Positions 26,809-33,624 of a stretch of DNA of 64,000 nucleotides are shown here, piece by piece (the stretch's first letter is position 1; the number at the start of each line of letters is the position of its first letter). A program made the translations under genes and the position numbers. This stretch comes from Pseudomonas gozinkensis (GTDB taxonomy: Bacteria; Pseudomonadota; Gammaproteobacteria; Pseudomonadales; Pseudomonadaceae): contig NZ_CP062253.1 in the NCBI RefSeq assembly GCF_014863585.1, positions 4,180,501 to 4,244,500 on the forward strand, read 5' to 3'. The notes under the pieces were generated by a model that saw nothing but the letters and a program-made list of their open reading frames with translations, ran no database searches and was not told the DNA's origin.

Positions 26809-27084
26809 GCCAGTTTTCTGGCTTGTGGCTTCAGGCTAATGAAGTCTTTGGGTGCCGCAAATTCGATGGCGCGGATAATATCAAAAGAATATTGCTTGGC
26901 AAGCGGACCCCGGCCACATTGGGGCAAAGTAATGCCAATTAGCACTTGAGAATCAATCGCACAGCCACTAAGCTGCGTTCGCGTCATGGAGGACGCCCCC
27001 CGCCGCAACCCGCAATTTACCTCGGTTTCACCCCTGTCTTGCGTGTAAAGTAGCCGCCATAAAAATCATATTCAGGAACCGATT
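26809..27084. other. Intergenic stretch between prrF and the M14 peptidase gene
   Basis: About 275 bases after the prrF terminator. An open frame on the minus strand (up to 27008) runs into the prrF terminator and lacks a ribosome site, so I do not call it. The last 60 bases hold the likely promoter and the weak CAGGAACCGATT ribosome site of the next gene. Nothing else recognised. Confidence 0.5.
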
Positions 27085-28236
27085 ATGACCGTGGCCAAAT
27101 CTTCGTTCGACATCAGCGCCAACTTCGACAGCGGCAACATCCAAGTCATCGACATCAGCAATCCGCTCAACCCGGTTCTGGCAATTCGGCCAGATACCCG
27201 CAGCGCCCATTTCCAGTGGTTCCACTTCAAGGCCAGCGGCCTGCACGTCCATCAGGAACACTGGTTCCGTCTGGTCAACGCCAGCCAATCCTCATACAAC
27301 AAAGCCTGGACCGGCTATCAGGCGGTCGCTTCCTACGACCACGTCAACTGGTTCCGCATTCCGACCCAATTCGAAGGCGACAGCCTGCGCTTCTGCCTCG
27401 AAGCCGAGCAGACTCACGCCTGGTTCGCCTACTTCGAACCTTACAGCCGTGGCCGTCATGACTGGCTGATCGAGCAAGCACTGACCAAGGCCGGCACCGA
27501 ACTGCTGGCCACCGGCAAAAGCGTCGAAGGCCGCGACATCCAGCTGCTGCGCAAAGGCACCGGCGCTGAAGGTCGCCGCAAGATCTGGATCATCGCCCAG
27601 CAACATCCCGGCGAGCACATGGCCGAGTGGTTCATGGAAGGCGTGATCGAACGCCTTGAACATCACGACGATCCGGTGTTGAACAAACTGCTGGCCAGCG
27701 CCGATCTGTACCTGGTGCCGAACATGAACCCGGACGGCGCCTTCCACGGCCACCTGCGCACCAACGCCATGGGCCAGGACCTGAACCGCGCCTGGCAGAA
27801 CGCCAGCCAGGAAGTCAGCCCGGAAGTACTTTTCGTACAACAGCAGATGGAAAAGTACGGCGTCGATCTGTTCCTCGACGTACACGGTGACGAAGAAATT
27901 CCCCACGTGTTCACCGCCGGTTGCGAAGGCAATCCGGGCTACACGCCGCGCCTGGAGAAACTCGAAGAGCACTTCCGCAGCCACCTGAAGCACACCACCA
28001 AAGATTTCCAGACCAAGTACGGCTACACCCGCGACGAACCGGGTCAGGCCAACATGACCCTGGCCTGCAACAGCGTCGGCCAGAAGTTCGACTGCCTGTC
28101 GCTGACCCTGGAAATGCCGTTCAAGGATCACGACGACGCACCGAACCCGCTCACCGGCTGGTCGGGCAAACGCTCGAAGCAACTGGGCAAAGACGTGCTG
28201 ACCACCGTCGCGGACATGGTCGACACCCTGCGCTGA
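27085..28236 (+). CDS. M14-family zinc carboxypeptidase, cytosolic type
   Basis: A 383-residue metallocarboxypeptidase without a signal peptide. An N-terminal beta-sandwich-like domain (1-125) precedes the catalytic domain. Zinc ligands: His and Glu in IIAQQHPGEHMAEWFMEG and His in FLDVHGDEEIPHVF. LVPNMNPDGAFHGHLRTNAM and DLNRAW carry substrate-binding Asn/Arg, and the general base Glu is in LTLEMPFKDHDD. This domain order resembles the cytosolic carboxypeptidase (CCP/AGBL-like) subgroup. It appears monocistronic, with a terminator after it. Physiological substrate unknown. Confidence 0.9.
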   Translation: MTVAKSSFDISANFDSGNIQVIDISNPLNPVLAIRPDTRSAHFQWFHFKASGLHVHQEHWFRLVNASQSSYNKAWTGYQAVASYDHVNWFRIPTQFEGDSLRFCLEAEQTHAWFAYFEPYSRGRHDWLIEQALTKAGTELLATGKSVEGRDIQLLRKGTGAEGRRKIWIIAQQHPGEHMAEWFMEGVIERLEHHDDPVLNKLLASADLYLVPNMNPDGAFHGHLRTNAMGQDLNRAWQNASQEVSPEVLFVQQQMEKYGVDLFLDVHGDEEIPHVFTAGCEGNPGYTPRLEKLEEHFRSHLKHTTKDFQTKYGYTRDEPGQANMTLACNSVGQKFDCLSLTLEMPFKDHDDAPNPLTGWSGKRSKQLGKDVLTTVADMVDTLR

Positions 28237-28260
28237 TCCCCCCTGATTTTCGCTTCACGA

Positions 28261-28291
28261 AAGATCGCAGCCTGTCTGCGATCTTTTTTTT
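28261..28291 (+). terminator. Rho-independent terminator
   Basis: AAGATCGCAG-CCTGT-CTGCGATCTT followed by a T-run, 25 bases after the carboxypeptidase stop. Confidence 0.9.
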
Positions 28292-28381
28292 GCGTCGACT
28301 TTATCCAATCAGGTTGCAAATCAAAACCGGATTACTTACCGTCAATCAAGTTTCAAATTGAAACCTAAAAGGATCCGGGAC

Positions 28382-29590
28382 ATGAACACTGCAACCCTCG
28401 ATAAAGGTGTCGTTCTGCTTTTCGCCATCGCCTGCGGCCTCGCGGTGGGCAACGTGTATTACGCCCAGCCGCTGCTGGATGCGATGGCCGACGCCTTTGG
28501 ACTGTCACCGGGCAGTATCGGGATCGTCATGACGCTGACCCAGGTCGGCTACGGCCTCGGGCTGTTATTGCTCGTGCCACTTGGCGACTTGCTCAACCGC
28601 CGGCGACTGATCGTCACGCAAACGCTGTTGTCCGCCGCTGCCTTGCTGATGATTGCCATGGCCTCGAACAGCGCCTGGCTGCTGATCGGCGTCACCCTGA
28701 CCGGCCTGCTTGCCGTGGTCACCCAGGTGTTGGTCGCCTACGCCGCAACCCTGGCTGTCCCGGCGCAACGTGGAAAGGTTGTGGGCGTGATCACCAGCGG
28801 CATCGTCGTGGGCATTCTGCTCGCGCGCACGGTGGCGGGCGGCATGGCCGATCTGGCCGGCTGGCGCTCGATTTATCTGCTGTCGGCGGGACTGACGCTG
28901 GTGATGGCCGTGCTGCTGTTTCGGGTGTTGCCCAAGGATGAAGAAGCACGACCGGGCACACGATACGTGGTACTGATCGCTTCAGTATTCACTCTGTTTC
29001 GTGAGGAACCGGTGCTGCGCCAACGAGCGATCCTGGCCCTGCTCACCTTCGCCAGCGCCATGGTGCTGTGGACGCCGATGGTGCTACCGCTCGCCGCCCC
29101 GCCGCTGTCGCTTTCCCACAGTGAAATCGGATTGTTCGGACTCGCCGGCGCGGCAGGCGCACTGGCCGCTGCCAGAGCCGGACATCTGGCGGATCGAGGA
29201 TGGGGACAAAGGGTCAGCGGGCTCTCGCTGATGCTGATGCTGGGCTCGTGGCTGCCGATCGCACTCACCCAGTCTTCATTGTGGGCGTTGCTGCTTGGCG
29301 TCATCACCCTGGATCTGGGCTTGCAAGCCGTGCACGTCACCAGCCAGAGCATGATCTACAGCGTCCGCCCAGAGGCGCAGAGCCGACTGACTGCCGGCTA
29401 CATGCTGTTTTACTCAATTGGCAGCGCCTCGGGCTCAATCGCCTCGACGGCCATGTATGCCTGGGCAGGATGGCCAGGAGTCTGCTGGCTGGGTGCCGCA
29501 ATCAACATGGTCGCGCTGTTTTATTGGTGGCTCACACTGGCCACACCGAAACGTGGCGAGGCTGCTTGCGCCCTCGCCACGTCGGACTGA
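28382..29590 (+). CDS. MFS transporter (DHA1-like)
   Basis: A 402-residue major-facilitator protein with 12 predicted membrane helices. The first helix holds ALAVGNVYYAQPLLDAMADA, and the loop 2-3 signature is GDLLNRRRLIV. The YYAQPLL motif marks a common Pseudomonas family of drug or metabolite exporters of the DHA1 type. ATG at 28382 is used, since AAAGGATCC precedes it and the eight-codon upstream extension is basic and non-hydrophobic. It is convergent with the cytochrome b561 gene, which ends seven bases away. Substrate unknown. Confidence 0.88.
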   Translation: MNTATLDKGVVLLFAIACGLAVGNVYYAQPLLDAMADAFGLSPGSIGIVMTLTQVGYGLGLLLLVPLGDLLNRRRLIVTQTLLSAAALLMIAMASNSAWLLIGVTLTGLLAVVTQVLVAYAATLAVPAQRGKVVGVITSGIVVGILLARTVAGGMADLAGWRSIYLLSAGLTLVMAVLLFRVLPKDEEARPGTRYVVLIASVFTLFREEPVLRQRAILALLTFASAMVLWTPMVLPLAAPPLSLSHSEIGLFGLAGAAGALAAARAGHLADRGWGQRVSGLSLMLMLGSWLPIALTQSSLWALLLGVITLDLGLQAVHVTSQSMIYSVRPEAQSRLTAGYMLFYSIGSASGSIASTAMYAWAGWPGVCWLGAAINMVALFYWWLTLATPKRGEAACALATSD

Positions 29591-29597
29591 CACCCTA

Positions 29598-30143
29598 TCA
29601 ACCGCGATGGCGTCCCCGCAGCATGCTGTCGAGCACCTCGTCGCGGCGCACCCAGCCATGGAACAGCGCCGCCGCCAGGTGCAGCAGCACGGTCAGGAAC
29701 AACAGATACGCCAGATACCCATGAGCCTTGCGCAGCAACGCAAACACCTGCGCATCCGCCGGCACGATCGACGGCAATTGCAGCGACGTGCCAAGCATCA
29801 CCGGATCCCCCGCCGCGCTGATCATCGCCCAGCCCAGCAGCGGCAGCACCAGCATCAGCGCGTACAGCAACAGATGAGAGGCCTTGGCCGCCATCACCTG
29901 CCAGCCCGGCAGATCCGCCGGCAGCGGCGGCTGACGAGTGCCCAGTCGCACCAGAATGCGCACGATCACCAGCAACAGAATCGCGATGCCCAACGGCTTG
30001 TGCAGATTGATCAGCCATTCATGCCGCGCCGACACCGAGGTCACCATGCCGGCGCCGATGAACAACATCGCGATGATCATCAACGCCATCAGCCAGTGCA
30101 GCAACCGCGCCAGCGGATTGAAATGAGTCGGTTGCGTGCTCAT
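29598..30143 (-). CDS. Cytochrome b561 (partner of the catalase-like peroxidase)
   Basis: A 181-residue di-heme membrane protein with four helices. Candidate heme-ligand His residues are in LARLLHWLMALM, LINLHKPLGIAI, MAAKASHLLLYALM and LLHLAAALFHGW. It would pass electrons from quinol toward the periplasm. Its ATG overlaps the stop of the upstream catalase-like gene (ATGA), so the two are coupled and probably form one functional unit: a membrane electron donor for a periplasmic peroxidase. Expression is likely driven by the ECF sigma factor encoded divergently. Confidence 0.9.
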   Translation of the reverse strand: MSTQPTHFNPLARLLHWLMALMIIAMLFIGAGMVTSVSARHEWLINLHKPLGIAILLLVIVRILVRLGTRQPPLPADLPGWQVMAAKASHLLLYALMLVLPLLGWAMISAAGDPVMLGTSLQLPSIVPADAQVFALLRKAHGYLAYLLFLTVLLHLAAALFHGWVRRDEVLDSMLRGRHRG

Positions 30144-31234
30144 GGGCGAGCCTCCTTTTTGCCGGTCGGCAGTTGGCTGACTTCGCTGGTGCGACGCAGG
30201 TAGGAATCGGCGTAACCGGCCGAGCGCGCGGCCAGCAAGGGGTCGTCGGAACCCTGAATGCCGGCCGGCAGCACCAGCGGATCGTAGTTGATGTCACGGC
30301 ATTCGCCGCTGAGTTGCGGCTGGGTCTTTTCCAGCACCAGAGTGCCGGCGTTCAACATCTTGCGACCGGCGGGCCAGCTCTTGCTCGCATCGTTCACCGG
30401 ATCGTCGGCATTGGCCAACGTGATGTTCAACTGAAAGCGCAGCGGCCCTTCGGCCAGGCGTTGCACCAGGTCCTTCTCAAGGAAGTCGCTACCTTCAGGC
30501 GCAGTCGCACCGGCAGCGTCCTGGGCCAGAGGCGTCATGCTCCAGCGCACTGCCTGCTTCTTGCCGCTGGCATCCACCAGATAGAACGCGTTGACGCTGT
30601 TGTAGGTTTCCGTCGCGTAACTGGCAGAAGGTTTGGCGGTTTTAATCCAGGTCAGAAACGGCACGGCTTCCGGGTGTGCGGCAAAAAATGCCGGCACCTT
30701 GGACGGATCCGGCTTGCCCGTGGCAGGATCCGGCGATTGCGCCTGCTGCAACTGATAGAACGCCTCGGGCGTGCCGACCGGGAACACAGGCATGCTGTTC
30801 ATCCCGGTGCGCCACTGCTGGCCGTTGGCTTGAGAGAAACGCAGCGCCAGACTGCGGATCGGTACGGCGCTGTCCGGCGCATACGGACTGCCGGCCGGCA
30901 AAGCGAAACGCCCGACCACCGGCGTGCGCGGCTCGTTGAACACTTGCGCGACAGAATACGGGCGAGCCTCGCCGCTGCTCTCGAAATGTCCGATCACGCA
31001 AACACCTTTGGCGTGATTGCGGCGAAAGCCGGGATGCACGCCGTTGTTCTTTTCCAGCACGTCGACCAACGCTTTTGGCGTCAGACGTTGTGGGTCAAAT
31101 GAACCATGAACGTAGGCAAACGCCCCGGCCAGGGCTGCGACCACCACGGCGATTCCGCCAAGACGCAACACCAGGCTCGCGGCACTCAGTGGCGGGCGTT
31201 GTGGCCCGCCGGGCGATGAGCTGCGATCAACCAT
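30140..31234 (-). CDS. Catalase-family peroxidase, membrane-anchored (SrpA-like)
   Basis: A 364-residue member of the small catalase-related peroxidases. An N-terminal membrane anchor or uncleaved signal (about 17-42, GGIAVVVAALAGAFAYVHG) puts the enzyme in the periplasm. The distal His lies in HPGFRRNHAKGVCVIGHF, and the proximal Tyr in the C-terminal DPLLAARSAGYADSYLRR. It lacks the long domains of true catalases. ATG at 31234 follows TGGAGTGCTTC. First gene of an operon with cytochrome b561, and divergent from an ECF sigma/anti-sigma pair. A promoter identical in layout to that of the sigma gene lies 45-70 bases upstream. Confidence 0.9.
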   Translation of the reverse strand: MVDRSSSPGGPQRPPLSAASLVLRLGGIAVVVAALAGAFAYVHGSFDPQRLTPKALVDVLEKNNGVHPGFRRNHAKGVCVIGHFESSGEARPYSVAQVFNEPRTPVVGRFALPAGSPYAPDSAVPIRSLALRFSQANGQQWRTGMNSMPVFPVGTPEAFYQLQQAQSPDPATGKPDPSKVPAFFAAHPEAVPFLTWIKTAKPSASYATETYNSVNAFYLVDASGKKQAVRWSMTPLAQDAAGATAPEGSDFLEKDLVQRLAEGPLRFQLNITLANADDPVNDASKSWPAGRKMLNAGTLVLEKTQPQLSGECRDINYDPLVLPAGIQGSDDPLLAARSAGYADSYLRRTSEVSQLPTGKKEARP

Positions 31235-31278
31235 GAAGCACTCCAGGGCCATCGGCCACAAGTAGGAAGAATCAGCAA

Positions 31279-31303
31279 GACGCACGCCATCGGGATTTAT
31301 TCC
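31279..31303 (-). promoter_or_regulatory. ECF-type promoter of the catalase/b561 operon
   Basis: On the minus strand GGAATAA (31303-31297), 14 bases, then CGTC (31282-31279). Start predicted near 31272, 38 bases before the ATG. Confidence 0.8.
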
Positions 31304-31331
31304 ACGGCCCGGTATTTATTTTTCAGGACGT

Positions 31332-31356
31332 GGAATAACCTCCAATGCCGGGCGTC
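31332..31356 (+). promoter_or_regulatory. ECF-type promoter of the sigma/anti-sigma operon
   Basis: GGAATAA (31332-31338), 14 bases, then CGTC (31353-31356), with CGT before and TT after in both this and the divergent copy at 31279-31303. Indicates autoregulation of the ECF sigma gene. Confidence 0.8.
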
Positions 31357-31391
31357 TTCCTAGTCCACAGCGTAGTGACTAGCAGAACTTC

Positions 31392-31898
31392 ATGAGCGAA
31401 TTCGACGAACAACTGAGAGAAATCATTCCCAGATTGCGGCGCTTTGCCGTGTCGTTGACCCGCAACGGCAGCAGCGCCGACGACCTGGTACAGGCCAGCC
31501 TGGAGAAGGCGCTGTCGGGTTGGGGCGACAAACGCGCCGATGGCGATCTGCGCGCGTGGCTGTTTTCGATCCTGTACCGGCAGTTTCTTGATGCGCATCG
31601 GCGTTCGCGGCGTTATGCGCGGATGCTCGAATTCTTCACCGGCCGCGATGACACCGAGCCCTCGGTGGAACGCACCGTGATTGCCCAATCGACCCTGCAG
31701 GCCTTCGACCGATTGCCCACCGAACAGCGCGCGCTGCTGCTGATGGTGTCAGTGGAAGGCCTGACTTATAAGGAGGTCGCCGAGATTCTCGACGTCCCCA
31801 CCGGCACCGTGATGTCGCGCCTGTCCCGTGCTCGCCAGGCCCTGCGCCAGCTCAGCGACGGGGAAATCAACAGCCCTTCCTTGCGGATACTCAAATGA
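31392..31898 (+). CDS. ECF RNA polymerase sigma factor
   Basis: A 168-residue sigma-70-family factor of the extracytoplasmic-function group. Region 2 spans LRRFAVSLTRNGSSADDLVQ to LRAWLFSILYRQFLDAHRRS; region 4 has the helix-turn-helix YKEVAEILDVPTGTVMSRLS. Regions 1.1 and 3 are absent, as usual. Its stop overlaps the start of the anti-sigma gene. Two divergent promoters with the same GGAATAA-N14-CGTC layout flank it, so it probably controls itself and the peroxidase/b561 operon in response to envelope oxidative stress; the trigger is inferred. Confidence 0.93.
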   Translation: MSEFDEQLREIIPRLRRFAVSLTRNGSSADDLVQASLEKALSGWGDKRADGDLRAWLFSILYRQFLDAHRRSRRYARMLEFFTGRDDTEPSVERTVIAQSTLQAFDRLPTEQRALLLMVSVEGLTYKEVAEILDVPTGTVMSRLSRARQALRQLSDGEINSPSLRILK

Positions 31899-32647
31899 TC
31901 AGTCTGCCCCCCAACGAACGTGACCTGCACGCCTATGTCGACCACCAGCTCAGCGAGGCCGACCGGCATGTGCTGGAAACCTGGCTCGCCAGCCATCCGG
32001 ACGAAGCGGCGCAGGTTCGCGCCTGGCAACAGGATGCCCAGCACCTGCGCGCCGCCCTCGGTGGTGCGTTGCAACAACCGGCCAATCCGGACCTTGATCC
32101 GTCGCTGATCCGCCAGCGACTCAAACGCCAGTCGCGCCGCCAATGGGCCAGCGCGGCGGTGCTTTTGATTGCTGTCAGCCTCGGCGGTGTCGGTGGCTGG
32201 AAGGCCCGGGACATGACCGTGTTTCATCCCCCGGCACCGATGACGGACGCCTTGCAGGCGTACCGCTTGATCGCCCAGCAAGGGCTTCTGCCGGCGGACT
32301 ACAAGGTCGACGGCGACGGCGATATCCAGCGCTGGCTCGACCGCTATTTCACTCAGGCCAATCGCCTGCCGGACCTGACGTCGGCGGGTTTTGCACCGGT
32401 CAGCGGCCGTCTGCTGAGTACCGATGAAGGCCCGGCGGCGATGGTGATGTATGAAGACCAGAACGGGCACAAGGTCAGTTTCTACGTGCGCCCACCGGGA
32501 CCGAAAAATACCTTTCTGCCCCGGGGCAGCCGTCAGGACGGGGATCTGCAGGCCGAATACTGGTCCGGCAAGGGCTACAACTACGCGATGGTCAGCCCGA
32601 CCGATACCCCGGCGGCGAAAATGCTCAAGCAATCCGTGAGTTTCTAG
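31895..32647 (+). CDS. Transmembrane anti-sigma factor
   Basis: A 250-residue partner of the ECF sigma factor. The N-terminal cytoplasmic part has the anti-sigma domain pattern ERDLHAYVDHQLSEADRHVL ... WLASHPDEAAQVRAW. One membrane helix lies at about 88-106 (ASAAVLLIAVSLGGVGGW). The periplasmic domain (about 115-250) has no recognised motif and is presumably the sensor. No zinc-binding HxxxCxxC motif was seen, so it is not a ZAS type. ATG at 31895 overlaps the sigma stop (ATGA), indicating balanced synthesis. Confidence 0.9.
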   Translation: MISLPPNERDLHAYVDHQLSEADRHVLETWLASHPDEAAQVRAWQQDAQHLRAALGGALQQPANPDLDPSLIRQRLKRQSRRQWASAAVLLIAVSLGGVGGWKARDMTVFHPPAPMTDALQAYRLIAQQGLLPADYKVDGDGDIQRWLDRYFTQANRLPDLTSAGFAPVSGRLLSTDEGPAAMVMYEDQNGHKVSFYVRPPGPKNTFLPRGSRQDGDLQAEYWSGKGYNYAMVSPTDTPAAKMLKQSVSF

Positions 32648-32652
32648 CCGCT

Positions 32653-33624
32653 TCAGAACCCCACATCCAGTACCACATTGTCCAGGTAGGTTCCGGCGGG
32701 CGGTGTGGTCTGGTCGGTGTAGATTTTCGCGTTGTAATTGAAGATCTGGCTGCCGGTGCCCAGCCCGTTGCCGGGGTTGACCTCGGCATCGCTGCTGGCC
32801 CGGCGGGCCGCGCCGACACTGCCCCAACGGGTGGTCCCGGCGCTCTTGAAAATGTCGTAGGCCAGATAGTTGCTGCCGGAAATCATCCGCCGCCGCCCGC
32901 CGACACTCAGCGCATTCTGCCCGTCGTTCAGCCCCACGGTGTAGGCACTGCCCTTGGTGCAGGCCAGGTTGATGGTCTGCCCGGTCACCACGGTAAAAGC
33001 GCTGATGACCGGCGCACTGCCAAAGGCGATGTTCGGCGCAGTAATGGTGCAGTCGTTGGCCACCGTCAGGTTGACCGTCAGCGTCGTGGTGCCACTGCTG
33101 ATATCGCGTCCCAGACAGATGCCGCCGACGCCGATCCCGGAGCAGTAGTTCCAGTTCCAGAAGATGCTCAGGGTTTCGGTGTATACCCCCGCCGCCACGT
33201 TGCTGCCGATGGTGGTGCCGAAATAAAGCGGCACGGTTTTCGGCACGGTGCCGGCCAGCAAGCCGAGGGCATCAATGATGCCGTTGCGGGCGAAGTCATA
33301 GGCGGTGCCGCGCGTCAGCGGGTAACTGGTGCTGTTGTTGGCGTAGATCGTGTAGCCGATCACATCGCCAGTGGGCCCGAGCAAACCGCTCTGGGTCGAA
33401 GTGACGGTGGCCCAGAAATGGTCATTGTTGGTCAACAGCGACAGCAGCGAACCGGTACAACTCAAGCCGCCGTTCAGGGTGGAACTGGGTTGCGAGGTGG
33501 TGCGCACGGCGATCGAGCTGATGTTCCCGAACCCGGCCGGCGTGGTGGTGACCACCGAACACAGCGCCTGCGCCAGCCCCGGCAGCAGCAACAGCAGCCA
33601 CAGAACAAGCCGCGCCCGGATCAT
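32653..33624 (-). CDS. csuE: Csu-type pilus tip adhesin (two spore-coat-U domains)
   Basis: A 323-residue exported protein: signal peptide MIRARLVLWLLLLLPGLAQA, then two spore-coat-U (SCPU) domains. The first begins LCSVVTTTPAGFGNISS; the second has NDCTITAPNIAFGSAPVISA and ends with the donor-strand-like LDNVVLDVGF. Two-domain architecture and last position after the usher match CsuE of Acinetobacter, the tip adhesin that binds hydrophobic surfaces. ATG at 33624 overlaps the usher stop; the longer reading frame upstream is the usher gene's other frame. Name by analogy. Confidence 0.88.
   Translation of the reverse strand: MIRARLVLWLLLLLPGLAQALCSVVTTTPAGFGNISSIAVRTTSQPSSTLNGGLSCTGSLLSLLTNNDHFWATVTSTQSGLLGPTGDVIGYTIYANNSTSYPLTRGTAYDFARNGIIDALGLLAGTVPKTVPLYFGTTIGSNVAAGVYTETLSIFWNWNYCSGIGVGGICLGRDISSGTTTLTVNLTVANDCTITAPNIAFGSAPVISAFTVVTGQTINLACTKGSAYTVGLNDGQNALSVGGRRRMISGSNYLAYDIFKSAGTTRWGSVGAARRASSDAEVNPGNGLGTGSQIFNYNAKIYTDQTTPPAGTYLDNVVLDVGF

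Noticed and set aside
26769..27008. 79-codon minus-strand frame after prrF
   Set aside because: Its 3' part reads the prrF terminator and no ribosome site is seen; a real small gene cannot be fully excluded.
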